A DNA stretch of 64,000 nucleotides. Source: Parcubacteria group bacterium. GTDB lineage: Bacteria > Patescibacteria > Paceibacteria > UBA9973 > UBA2103. The notes under the pieces are model-generated. The model did no database searches, was not told where the DNA came from, and saw only the letters and a list, made by a program, of their open reading frames with translations. Below, piece after piece: positions 35,201 through 41,968 of this stretch. Positions within the stretch are counted from its first letter, which is position 1. Each line of letters opens with the position of its first letter. The stretch lies in NCBI GenBank assembly GCA_028286605.1, contig JAQBRE010000007.1:57524-121523 (forward strand), read 5' to 3'. Both the position numbers and the translations under genes were made by a program.

Positions 35201-35415
35201 GGCGCGAGATACGCATCCACGCCAAGTACGGGATTCAGTCCTTTCTTTTTCGCGATCTGATAGAAGTCCACGGCGCCATGCATGTTGCCGGCATCCGTTA
35301 ATGCGAGCGCTGGCATGTCGGCATCCTTCGCCGCTTTCACGAGTTCTGGTATCTTCGGGAGCGCCTCCAAGAAGGAATAGTGCGAGTGTGTATGGAGGTG
35401 TACGAAACGGCTCAT
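32242..35415 (-). CDS. dnaE: DNA polymerase III alpha subunit
   Basis: 1057 aa, slightly shorter than the usual 1160. The main replicative polymerase. The N-terminal PHP domain begins FVHLHTHSHYSFLEALPKI and GVDAYLA. The palm carries TRGSAAGSLVSYLTGI, APDIDMDFADNRRDE with the catalytic aspartates, and HTGVHAAGVVI. YRPGPMETIPQYIERK, YQDDVLL and GYNKAHA-type (written GFNKAHAACYGKVAYQTAYMK) motifs follow, then the OB domain near the end (VLVTEVRTVLTKKGDKMAFV). The start is leaderless: TATCCT on the minus strand (35423-35428) ends 7 nt before ATG. Confidence 0.97.
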   Translation of the reverse strand: MSRFVHLHTHSHYSFLEALPKIPELVKAAKDADMPALALTDAGNMHGAVDFYQIAKKKGLNPVLGVDAYLAPRSRFDKDPQQDAKRTRIVLLAENNAGYKNLLKLVSLAYTEGFFEKPRMDRELLRAHSEGIIAIIPSFAGDVSRLFAAGDANGAAAALAEYQSIFGKGNLFLEITHHPKAAGHEERMKKIIALGEKAGVPVVAQHDVYYLKSDDREATEVMRRIAYGGRTANDEEDFSFVTEKQMLEWFRGVPGAVERSGEIAERCNVTLELGSWNFPNIEVPEGATHESELRKKTMDGLSMRGLELTEEVQKRMDYELDIIIGKGFAPYFLCVSDLLTFAKNSGILTTTRGSAAGSLVSYLTGITNVDPLLYKLPFERFLNPERPKAPDIDMDFADNRRDEMIAYAKRKYGEDHVAQIGTFGTMMARAAVRDVSRALGHAYGTGDRIAKLIPMGSQGFPMTIKRALELEPELKELYAEDDDVKEIIDLAQRIEGCARHTGVHAAGVVIAPTPLTDWTPLQVDQKTGKLITQYDMHAVEDAGLLKFDFLGIKNLAILSDAIDRVRETRGMYIDIETVPIDDEKTFAMLARGDTEGLFQLNGSGMTRYLKELRPSTIHDINAMVALYRPGPMETIPQYIERKHNPKLISYMDERMKDYLDFSYGLLVYQDDVLLTAINLGGYSWLEADTLRKAMGKKIPAEMEAQKQKLLDGFKDFGKLSQEKSERIWKLIEPFAAYGFNKAHAACYGKVAYQTAYMKANYPVEYMAAVLTADAGDTESIATFVAECERLGIPVLPPDVNESGTDFTVVATTEGGPIDGIRFGLTTIKNFGEGISEAILSERNARGTFVSLADFLSRVANKSLNRKSLESLIKCGALDRFSARRHLLVHIETLLAFHRDATSEAPQDSLFGGMMAAPILSLPPSTETTSLTEQLIWEKDLLGIYISGHPLDAHEASMAKANATIASLRAEAQAGRPVILPVLVTEVRTVLTKKGDKMAFVKFEDKTDSIEGVVFPKIYKDHVGSIVVGNCLLIKATVSGRNGETSLSIENMKLLTSE

Positions 35416-35422
35416 TACCCTA

Positions 35423-35454
35423 AGGATACCAAATTACAGGTTGCCTGTTATCCT
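35423..35454. promoter_or_regulatory. divergent leaderless promoters, dnaE / rnhB
   Basis: A TATCCT hexamer on each strand: minus 35423-35428, 7 nt from the dnaE ATG; plus 35449-35454, 8 nt from the rnhB ATG. Confidence 0.65.
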
Positions 35455-35462
35455 CATAACAA

Positions 35463-36053
35463 ATGGCCTATATAGTAGGAATCGACGAAGCAGGACGCGG
35501 CCCGCTGGCAGGGCCGGTAAGCGTCGGCGTGGTGAAAGTCGCTGAAGGATACGACCTGCTCGAAGTCTTCCCAGGCCTCAACGATTCGAAGAAACTATCG
35601 GAGAAGAAACGCGAAGCGATTTTCATAAAGCTCCAGGAAGAAATAAAGAAAGGGAACGTGCAGGCGATCGTCTGCCTTTCAAGCGAGAAGATAATAGATG
35701 AGAAGGGAATCGCGTTCGCCGTGCGAAGCGCGCTCGCACGTGGCGTGCGTAAACTCATGCCGAATCCGGAAGAAGGAAAAGTCTTTCTTGATGGTTCCCT
35801 GAAAGCTCCGCCGGAATATATTCAGGAGACCATCATCGGCGGCGACGCTATTATTCCAGCCATCATGCTCGCCTCCGTCGCAGCGAAAGTGACGCGCGAC
35901 CGACTCATGAAAAAGCTCGCGCTCGAGCATCCGCTCTACGGATTCGAGGTTCACAAAGGATACGGAACTCTCGCTCATATGAATGCACTCCGTACCCACG
36001 GCCTCTGCGCTATCCACCGTGCGACCTTTATTCATCTTGACCGTACCAAGTAA
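35463..36053 (+). CDS. rnhB: ribonuclease HII
   Basis: 196 aa. It cuts RNA in RNA-DNA hybrids and at single ribonucleotides. The N-terminal GIDEAGRGPLAGPVSVGVV has the catalytic Asp and Glu; the third and fourth acidic residues are in FLDGSLKAPPEY and ASVAAKVTRDRLM. The C-terminal HPLYGFEVHKGYGTLAHMNALRTHG is typical. The family ends there, giving a complete enzyme. Promoter is leaderless as described for the divergent pair with dnaE. Confidence 0.96.
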   Translation: MAYIVGIDEAGRGPLAGPVSVGVVKVAEGYDLLEVFPGLNDSKKLSEKKREAIFIKLQEEIKKGNVQAIVCLSSEKIIDEKGIAFAVRSALARGVRKLMPNPEEGKVFLDGSLKAPPEYIQETIIGGDAIIPAIMLASVAAKVTRDRLMKKLALEHPLYGFEVHKGYGTLAHMNALRTHGLCAIHRATFIHLDRTK

Positions 36054-36093
36054 CGGAGCTACGCTACGAGCTTGTTCATTGGGAGAGAAAATC

Positions 36094-36357
36094 GTGGGTA
36101 TGCTCGTAGAAGCAAAAGCAAAATCAGAGCAAGTCGCAGTCCTTCATTGCGGCAAGTGCAAGAGCGGTAATGGAGGTAGTTGCAGGAATGGAAGCAGTAT
36201 CGAGGTTTTCTGTACTGTTTCTCAGGAAGTGCTTGGTTTCTTATGGCTGCCGATAGTCTACGCTCGGGACTGCAGCGGTCCCACGTTCATGCGTGAACGT
36301 TTAATGCGCATCGTCCTTCAGGATGGTCGTACCGAAACGACACCGCCCGACTCTTAG
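36094..36357 (+). CDS. 87-aa orphan protein, SD-led, GTG start
   Basis: Not recognised. Contains CGKCKSGNGGSC near the N-terminus, three cysteines that could bind a metal, then a hydrophobic beta-rich section (LGFLWLPIVYA) and a polar tail. GGGAG (36081-36085) lies 8 nt before GTG 36094 and 14 nt before ATG 36100; the former spacing is better. TTCATTGGGAG in its leader matches that of the 84-aa orphan at 29791. Its stop lies within a terminator hairpin. It follows rnhB but is a separate unit. Confidence 0.6.
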   Translation: MGMLVEAKAKSEQVAVLHCGKCKSGNGGSCRNGSSIEVFCTVSQEVLGFLWLPIVYARDCSGPTFMRERLMRIVLQDGRTETTPPDS

Positions 36358-36372
36358 TCGCGGCGGTGTTTC
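36340..36372 (+). terminator. terminator overlapping the stop of the 87-aa gene
   Basis: ACACCGCC pairs with GGCGGTGT; TTTCT follows. The gene's TAG is inside the loop. Confidence 0.7.
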
Positions 36373-36388
36373 TACATATACAAACTGG

Positions 36389-36422
36389 AAAGGCCGCCAC
36401 GCTAGCGCGCGTGGCGGCCTTT
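36389..36422. terminator. strong symmetric hairpin
   Basis: AAAGGCCGCCACGC pairs with GCGTGGCGGCCTTT (14 bp). A and T ends allow termination in both directions. It starts the structured non-coding stretch before rpmF. Confidence 0.8.
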
Positions 36423-36424
36423 CG

Positions 36425-36840
36425 TGTGCCGTAAGAACGACACACGGGGAGGAACCTACAAGGACAGGGGATGTCCGAGGTTCGGGGAACATGTTCCCGG
36501 AATGCGACACCTATACGGGAATGCCCACGCAGGGTGTCGCATCAAGCGAAACTAGCCAGGGTCGTAGTGCGGGTCGTGATAGTCATCGTTGTTCCGTTTG
36601 GATCGATTCGTCTCCTTCAGGCAGGAGTTTGACGCAGCACGGCAGTTGTACTTCTTCATAGGACACATCCTATTAAAGACCCCAATGTATTAAAGTGCTC
36701 TCCAGAATGAGGCGCTAGCGCCACCCCAGCCAGGTACCGAGTCATCGAGAAACTCTCGTCGGTAATTCCTTTCTACCACCTATATATGGCCTAGGGAAGA
36801 GGCGCCTCAGGGACAGTACTTCCTCTTTTTAAGGCCCTGT
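36425..36840 (+). ncRNA. structured non-coding region, candidate RNA gene(s)
   Basis: About 400 nt with no credible ORF but a dense series of inverted repeats: GTGTG..CACAC, GGACA..TGTCC, the perfect palindrome GGGAACATGTTCCC, ATGCGACACC with GGTGTCGCAT (36500-36553), CTCC..GGAG, GGCGCTAGCGCC, ACCGA..TCGGT enclosing CGAG..CTCG, GAGGCGCCTC, and a final AAGAGG..CCTCTT with a T-run (near 36796-36832). This looks like one or two stable RNAs ending before the rpmF promoter. I could not match it to tmRNA, RNase P or SRP RNA consensus motifs on either strand. Confidence 0.45.
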
Positions 36841-36855
36841 GGTACGGTATCTTCT

Positions 36856-37206
36856 ATGTCAGTACGAATGCGCCACACCAGTTCCCACACCAAGAATCGC
36901 CGCAGCCACCACGCGCTTGCAGCGACGAACCTCGTTACCGATAAGGAGTCCGGCGCGTTGCGCCTTCCTCATCGCCTCGACGAGTCCACCGGCATGTACC
37001 GTGGCAAGCAGATCGTCTCTCCTAAGGTAATGAAGCAGGAAGCGAAGCACGAGAAGAAAGTAGAGAAGCACAACAAGGAGCACATTCATGCAGAAGGCGC
37101 GAAGGAGCCGATTCACTCAGACAAGGAAGACAAGAAGACGGGTCTCATGGGTCGCATGACTCTCGGAAAAGCGAAGAGCCGTTCTGGTTTCGGAGGCGGG
37201 GTTTAG
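36856..37206 (+). CDS. rpmF: ribosomal protein L32 with long C-terminal extension
   Basis: 116 aa, double the usual 57. The N-terminal core RMRHTSSHTKNRRSHHALAA matches L32 as found in CPR genomes. The zinc Cys pairs are absent (C-minus form). From about residue 45 a charged Lys/Glu/His tail (KQEAKHEKKVEKHNKEHIH) ends with a Gly-rich tip (RSGFGGGV). TATCTT (36848-36853) is only 2 nt from the ATG, and TACGGT (36843-36848) is 7 nt away, so which hexamer is used is unclear. Confidence 0.85.
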   Translation: MSVRMRHTSSHTKNRRSHHALAATNLVTDKESGALRLPHRLDESTGMYRGKQIVSPKVMKQEAKHEKKVEKHNKEHIHAEGAKEPIHSDKEDKKTGLMGRMTLGKAKSRSGFGGGV

Positions 37207-37225
37207 TTAGAGAAGAGCACAGCAA

Positions 37226-37283
37226 AAAAATAAAAGAGGGTAAGACTTGGCCGAGCGGCCCGGAGCGCCCTCTTTTATTTTTG
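37226..37283 (+). terminator. terminator with structured loop
   Basis: AAAATAAAAGAGGG pairs with CCCTCTTTTATTTT. The 26-nt interior contains GGCCGAGCGGCC, so it forms a second small stem. Ends rpmF. Confidence 0.75.
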
Positions 37284-37365
37284 TTGCAAGCGAAAGTTAT
37301 GCACAACGCCGCGCCATTGCGCGGCGTTGTTGTTTGCCGTAGTCTACATACATAGCTCTTTCCAT

Positions 37366-38298
37366 ATGGCCAACCGCCACTTAGCCCGTTCCGTCGTACT
37401 GCAGTCACTCTTCGAGTGGGATACTTCTCATGCGGAAGAATCAGCAGTGCCGGAGATGCTCGCACGTAACGTCGAAGAATTCGGCGGCGAGGATACGGAT
37501 AAGGTTTTTATGGAAAGCCTCCTCACCGGCGTACTCGCGAAACGCGCAGACCTAGATCTCGTTATAGGGAAAGCCGCGCCTGATTGGCCCATCGACAAGA
37601 TTGCACCCGTAGACCGAAACATCCTTCGCATAGGGCTTTTCGAGCTTCTGTTCGCAGACCGTACGCAGGTTCCGGCAAAAGTGGCTATCAACGAAGCGAT
37701 TGAGCTCGCAAAGGTATTCGGCGGTGAATCATCGGGCCGTTTCGTGAACGGCGTGCTCGGTGCCGTGTACAAGGAAATGGGCGAGCCAGGCAAAGACGAA
37801 GTGGGGAAGAAGGAAAAGGTGCGTCGCGAAGATCTGCCGCTTCAGCGCCTCGGTGGCGCCATCGTATATGCGAAGCACGAAGGACAATATTTCCTTGCGC
37901 TCGTGCATGACGTCTTCGGACACTGGACTCTTTCCAAAGGAAAGATTGGTGATGCGCCTGAGATCGCAGAAGAGACGGCAGAGGAAGGGACTATTCGCGA
38001 GATCAAAGAAGAGCTCGGTCTCGACATTGTCATAAAGGCGAAGATCGGCGAGAACGAATATATCGCTTCGCATCCTGAAAAAGGAAAGATGCGTAAGCGC
38101 GTCACGTATTTCCTTGCAGAATCTCCATATGAAGAGCTGTTGCTTGAAAAGAAGGGAGGCCTCGATGATGCGCGCTGGTTCCGCCTGCAGGATATCCTCG
38201 ATCTTAATTTTTATGACGACATGCTGCCGATAGTAACGGCTGCCGTGCAGCAACTCCTTGATCGCTCGGCTACGGAGAAAGAAAAGATTCACGCATAG
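37366..38298 (+). CDS. nusB: NusB fused to a Nudix hydrolase
   Basis: 310 aa. Residues 1-145 are NusB: MANRHLARSVVLQSLFEWD, WPIDKIAPVDRNILRIGLFE, VPAKVAINEAIELAKVFGG and FVNGVLGAVYKEM. A Lys-rich linker leads to a Nudix domain (about 160-300): RLGGAIVYAKHEGQYFLALV, and the Nudix box with EETAEEGTIREIKEELGL; the REIKEELG core and upstream Glu are intact, though the first Gly is shifted by two residues. The frame is continuous with no start codon or stop near the junction, so this is a true fusion unless there is a sequencing error. NusB acts in antitermination of rRNA transcription; the Nudix substrate (dinucleotide, Ap4A or RNA cap) is unknown. ATG 37366 matches the NusB N-terminus. Confidence 0.9.
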   Translation: MANRHLARSVVLQSLFEWDTSHAEESAVPEMLARNVEEFGGEDTDKVFMESLLTGVLAKRADLDLVIGKAAPDWPIDKIAPVDRNILRIGLFELLFADRTQVPAKVAINEAIELAKVFGGESSGRFVNGVLGAVYKEMGEPGKDEVGKKEKVRREDLPLQRLGGAIVYAKHEGQYFLALVHDVFGHWTLSKGKIGDAPEIAEETAEEGTIREIKEELGLDIVIKAKIGENEYIASHPEKGKMRKRVTYFLAESPYEELLLEKKGGLDDARWFRLQDILDLNFYDDMLPIVTAAVQQLLDRSATEKEKIHA

Positions 38299-38370
38299 AT
38301 AAAAGAAAAACGACCTTTCGGCCGTTTTTCTCGATCCCTCCGCTCTATAGAGCGAGTGCATCCCTCATCG
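38297..38370 (-). ncRNA. candidate small RNA with canonical promoter and terminator
   Basis: On the minus strand TTGACG (38400-38405), exactly 17 nt, and TATAAT (38377-38382) predict a start near 38370. The transcript would hold the palindrome CGCTCTATAGAGCG and end at the GAAAAACG..CGTTTTTC hairpin with T-run (38305-38330). Length about 70 nt. A seven-codon frame (MRDALAL) is included. No target recognised. Confidence 0.45.
38305..38330. terminator. bidirectional terminator after nusB-nudix
   Basis: GAAAAACG and CGTTTTTC pair around a short GACCTTTCGGC core; A-rich and T-rich flanks serve both directions. Confidence 0.8.
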
Positions 38371-38376
38371 CTTACG

Positions 38377-38405
38377 ATTATATTCCCCTCACCTTATCGC
38401 GTCAA
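38377..38405 (-). promoter_or_regulatory. consensus sigma-70 promoter, minus strand
   Basis: TTGACG, 17-nt spacer, TATAAT, reading leftwards. No gene of normal size lies downstream before the terminator. Confidence 0.6.
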
Positions 38406-38419
38406 CACACCATAGGTTG

Positions 38420-38487
38420 TGCCGGTGGAGGGACTTGAACCCTCAGAGGGATCTTGATGAGGGACGCCTCCGCAACCTGCCACCGAC
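38420..38487 (-). pseudogene. tRNA-like remnant
   Basis: On the minus strand the 3' half is a perfect tRNA: T arm GAGGG-TTCAAGT-CCCTC followed by CACCGGC, which pairs with GTCGGTG at the 5' end, and discriminator A. The 36 nt between are too few for both a D arm and an anticodon arm, and no 5-bp anticodon stem can be formed around the CAA triplet. CCA is not encoded. It is a degenerate tRNA, a tRNA with an abnormal middle, or an attachment-site scar. Confidence 0.4.
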
Positions 38488-38587
38488 TGGGGAAGGTTAG
38501 CAAAAAGGTGTTCAAGGAGTCTTAAACAAAAGATACAGAAATCCTGAACTCTGGTAATTATTCGATTTTTATATAGGCTACAGGTAT

Positions 38588-39277
38588 ATGGCTGACTTCG
38601 TCACCGCGCAGGCCCATCTGGGGCTTACCTTCAAGAACCTCGATCTCCTCGAGGAGGCTTTGACGCACCGTTCGTACCTGAACGAACACAAGACCTCCAA
38701 GGCGCACAACGAGCGCCTTGAGTTCCTTGGTGATGCGGTTCTTGAGCTCGCCACCACGCACTTCCTTTTCACTCGATTCCCCGGCAAGCCGGAAGGAGAC
38801 CTCACTGCATATCGCGCGGCGCTCGTGAACACGTTCTCGCTGGCGGACACTGCCGAACTCATCGGCCTGAACGACCTCCTCCTTCTTTCGAAAGGCGAGA
38901 GCAAAGATACCGGCCGTGCGCGTCAGATAATCCTTGCGAATGCATTCGAAGCCGTGCTCGGCGCAATCTATATGGATCAGGGATACGAAGCCGCAGAAGC
39001 ATTCGTCGCGAAGCATCTGTACGGAAAGATCGATGATGTGCTTGCGAACCGCACGTGGCAGGACGCGAAGAGTCGCTTCCAGGAAGCTGCTCAGGAAAAG
39101 AAAAGCGTGACACCTCTGTATAAGACGCTCAATGAGACCGGTCCGGATCACGATAAGAAGTTCACGGTCGGCGTGTTTCTTGGAACGAAGGATGAAGTCG
39201 CGCAGGGCGAAGGGAAGAGCAAGCAGGAAGCAGAACAGGACGCAGCGCAGAACGCGCTCGCGAAAACCGGTTGGTAG
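38588..39277 (+). CDS. rnc: ribonuclease III
   Basis: 229 aa. It cuts double-stranded RNA during rRNA and mRNA maturation. The signature NERLEFLGDAVLELATTHFL has the catalytic Glu and Asp; the second acidic pair is in ANAFEAVLGAIYMDQG. A C-terminal double-stranded RNA-binding domain (about 155-229) shows DAKSRFQEAAQEKKSVTPLY and VAQGEGKSKQEAEQDAAQNAL. TATAGG (38572-38577) ends 10 nt before the ATG. The many RNA hairpins in this window are possible substrates (inference). Confidence 0.96.
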   Translation: MADFVTAQAHLGLTFKNLDLLEEALTHRSYLNEHKTSKAHNERLEFLGDAVLELATTHFLFTRFPGKPEGDLTAYRAALVNTFSLADTAELIGLNDLLLLSKGESKDTGRARQIILANAFEAVLGAIYMDQGYEAAEAFVAKHLYGKIDDVLANRTWQDAKSRFQEAAQEKKSVTPLYKTLNETGPDHDKKFTVGVFLGTKDEVAQGEGKSKQEAEQDAAQNALAKTGW

Positions 39278-39349
39278 ACAATTTCTATTTTTCGGGCATA
39301 GTGTTTCAGGACTGACACCAACCGCTCGCACGCGAGCAGGAGGATTTCA

Positions 39350-39655
39350 ATGGAACACCTTACGCCGCTGCTTGAGTTCGTAAAGAAGCAATGGTTCCTG
39401 CGTCTCACCATAATTTTCCTGATCGCGCTTACCGCAGGGCTCATTTACGAGCTTGCCCTGCAGGCACTGTTTGCTCTTGGATGGGTCACGCAGATCGGCA
39501 GTATCCTGCTGGTCATCAAGATTCTCCAGATTCTCATGGCAACGATGCTGGGCGTGATCGCTGCAATCGCGATGCTGCGCCGTAACGAGTACTTGTGCGC
39601 GATGGTGCCGCTTGTGATTGCGTTTCCTGTGATCACGCTTGCATGGATCGTCTGA
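39350..39655 (+). CDS. 101-aa membrane protein, SD-led orphan, TGA stop
   Basis: Not recognised. Three hydrophobic segments (about 18-42, 47-75, 82-101) make it an integral membrane protein with almost no soluble part. Its signals set it apart from core genes: a TAGACA/CATAGT promoter, a 5' UTR of about 40 nt, AGGAGG (39338-39343) 6 nt before ATG, and a TGA stop, one of only three in the window. Terminator follows at once. Confidence 0.75.
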   Translation: MEHLTPLLEFVKKQWFLRLTIIFLIALTAGLIYELALQALFALGWVTQIGSILLVIKILQILMATMLGVIAAIAMLRRNEYLCAMVPLVIAFPVITLAWIV

Positions 39656-39667
39656 ACAAACGGAATA

Positions 39668-39700
39668 GCCCCTCCCTTAAGAAAGGAGGGGCATCGTTTT
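39668..39700 (+). terminator. terminator of the 101-aa orphan
   Basis: GCCCCTCC pairs with GGAGGGGC; TTTT at 39697-39700. Confidence 0.8.
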
Positions 39701-39724
39701 ATCCGTACGGTATACTAGGTACAA

Positions 39725-41941
39725 ATGTTGAAGCGGCTTGAAATCGCGGGTTTTAAATCCTTTGCGCGGAAGACCGTGCTCGATTTCTCGAACCAGACCA
39801 CGGCTATCGTCGGTCCGAACGGTTCGGGAAAATCGAACGTTGCAGAAGCCTTCCGCTTCGCGCTGGGCGAGCAGTCCATGAAGAGCATGCGTGGCAAGCG
39901 CAGCGAGGATCTGATATTCAGCGGTACGCACATGAGCGCGCGTGCGAATCGTGCCGCCGTTGCGATTGTCTTTGATAACACGAAGCGCATCTTCCCGAAG
40001 ATCGATTTCGATGAGGTGACGATAGAGCGGGCCGTCTTCCGTGATGGCTCGAGCGAGTATTCGCTGAATGGTTCGAAAGTTCGTTTGCGCGATATTCAGG
40101 AACTGCTCGCAAGCGCGAACATCGGCGAGACTGGTCATCATATTATTTCGCAGGGAGAGGCGGACAGAATCCTTTTGGCAAATCCGCGTGAACGTCGCGC
40201 GATGCTTGAGGATGCGCTCGGATTGAAAGCATTCGAATTCCGAAAGCAGGAAGCAGAGCGAAAGCTGGAGAAGACAGATGCGAACGTAAAAGAGGTCGAG
40301 GCATTGCGTCGTGAGATCGCGCCGCACATTCGTTTCCTTAAGAAGCAGGTTGAACGGCTAGAGCGCGCAGAGGAACTTGCTCGCGAACTCGCGACCGCGT
40401 GCCAGCAGTATTTTGCTATCGAGGAATTATATTTGGATACGGAGAAGACGCGCGTGATACGCGAGCGTGCGGTGGCGGGTGAGAAACTGGCGGTTGCCGA
40501 AGCAGAATTGAAAGCATTCGAAGACCGCACGACACATGATTCCGAAGGAATGAAGCACGTAGAGAAAGTGCGTGTGGCGGAGCGTGCTCTTGATGCCGTA
40601 ACGCAGGAACGCGCGCAGCTGGCGCGAGAGATGGGTCGCGTGGAGGGTGCTCTGGATTCGGCGAAGCGCCGCAGCCACGCGGTGGCAGAAGAACCGTACG
40701 TGAAAGTGCCGCGTCACGACTTGGCGCAGCTGCAGAGCTCTATCGAGCGTGCAGGTGATTTGGCACACGATAGCGATCAGGCGGCGCTTCGCGCCGCCCT
40801 GGATGCGATACGCGGCGCCATAGGCGCCTTCCTCCTTCGCTTCACCGCGCCCAAAGACGAATACCTCGCCGACGAAGAGAACCAGGTCTATACGCTCGAG
40901 AATGAGCGCCAGCAGCTCGCGATGAAAGACGAAGATCTCGCTAACCGCATCGCGGATGCTCGCGCCGCGCTTGAACGCGCACGCCAAGATCGCACCGCAT
41001 ACGACGAGACCGGTCGCGAGCAGCAGCATCGGCTCCTTTCAGTCGCCGACTCGCGTGCAACCGAAGAAGCGAATGTGGCACGTCTTGAAGCACGACTCAA
41101 TGAGCTTTCATACCTTGCTGAAGAGTTCGAACGCGAACGCCATGAGGTGCTTGCACTCGCAGGCAGCTCGGCGCTTTCATACGAAAAACTAACCGAGCTT
41201 CCGCACGAAGATCGTCGTACGCAGGAAGAACGCAAGCGCGGCGTCGAGCGTCTTAAGATCCGCGTCGAAGAGGCAGGTGGCGGTACTGAAGAAGTGAAGA
41301 AGGAATACGAAGATGCCGTTACGCGCGAGGAATTCCTCACACGCGAGCTTACTGATCTCGCAAAATCCGCCGAAGGTTTACGCGCACTCATTACGGACCT
41401 TGATACCGAACTGCATAAGACCTTCAGCGAAGGCCTTGTGAAGGTGAACGCATCATTCGGCGAATTCTTCAGCCTCATGTTCAACGGCGGCGGCGCGAAG
41501 CTCGTGCTTGAAGAATTCGCAACGATAGAGGAGGAAGATGACGAAGAGGAGACGAATGATGAGGAAGTCACCAACAAAGTCCGTAAGCAGGGAATCGAGA
41601 TCTCCGTAAACCTTCCGAAGAAGCGCGTACAGTCCCTCATGCAGCTTTCCGGCGGTGAGCGTGCGCTCACGTCTATCGCGCTCATCTTTGCCATGAGTCA
41701 GGTGAATCCGCCACCGTTCCTCATTCTTGATGAAACGGATGCCGCCCTCGACGAAGCGAACAGCCGTCGCTATGGCGACATGATCGACAATCTCGCAAAG
41801 AAGTCTCAGCTTATCGTCATCTCCCACAATCGCGAGACTATGAGCCGCGCCGGCATTTTGTACGGCGTTACGATGGGCGCTGATGGCATCTCAAAACTTC
41901 TTTCCGTACGATTCGAAGACGCGGTCACGGTCGCGAAATAA
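39725..41941 (+). CDS. smc: short SMC-like chromosome segregation ATPase without hinge
   Basis: 738 aa, against about 1150-1200 for bacterial SMC. The head is typical: MLKRLEIAGFKSFARKTVLD, Walker A VGPNGSGKSNV (30-37), HIISQGEADRIL, the signature LSGGERALTSIALIFA (about 641), and Walker B FLILDETDAALDEANSRR (about 664). Two coiled-coil arms are about 160-320 and 385-600. In the place of the globular hinge there is only a ~60-residue segment (PYVKVPRHDLAQLQ ... LLRFTAPKDEYL). RecN or SbcC were considered, but the head motifs are SMC type. TATACT (39711-39716) ends 8 nt before the ATG. Confidence 0.9.
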   Translation: MLKRLEIAGFKSFARKTVLDFSNQTTAIVGPNGSGKSNVAEAFRFALGEQSMKSMRGKRSEDLIFSGTHMSARANRAAVAIVFDNTKRIFPKIDFDEVTIERAVFRDGSSEYSLNGSKVRLRDIQELLASANIGETGHHIISQGEADRILLANPRERRAMLEDALGLKAFEFRKQEAERKLEKTDANVKEVEALRREIAPHIRFLKKQVERLERAEELARELATACQQYFAIEELYLDTEKTRVIRERAVAGEKLAVAEAELKAFEDRTTHDSEGMKHVEKVRVAERALDAVTQERAQLAREMGRVEGALDSAKRRSHAVAEEPYVKVPRHDLAQLQSSIERAGDLAHDSDQAALRAALDAIRGAIGAFLLRFTAPKDEYLADEENQVYTLENERQQLAMKDEDLANRIADARAALERARQDRTAYDETGREQQHRLLSVADSRATEEANVARLEARLNELSYLAEEFERERHEVLALAGSSALSYEKLTELPHEDRRTQEERKRGVERLKIRVEEAGGGTEEVKKEYEDAVTREEFLTRELTDLAKSAEGLRALITDLDTELHKTFSEGLVKVNASFGEFFSLMFNGGGAKLVLEEFATIEEEDDEEETNDEEVTNKVRKQGIEISVNLPKKRVQSLMQLSGGERALTSIALIFAMSQVNPPPFLILDETDAALDEANSRRYGDMIDNLAKKSQLIVISHNRETMSRAGILYGVTMGADGISKLLSVRFEDAVTVAK

Positions 41942-41968
41942 GTAACTTCAATCATATATACTTATTTT

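Noticed and set aside
36323..36661. 112-aa open frame in the structured region
   Set aside because: It runs through two terminator hairpins, has no SD or -10 box at a fitting distance and a composition unlike real proteins.
36425..36840. tmRNA or RNase P RNA
   Set aside because: No tRNA-like ends, tag frame or conserved P4-type sequence were found by eye; left as an unassigned structured region.
39350..39655. UGA recoded as an amino acid
   Set aside because: Reading through TGA at 39653 runs into a terminator hairpin, and core genes contain no in-frame TGA.
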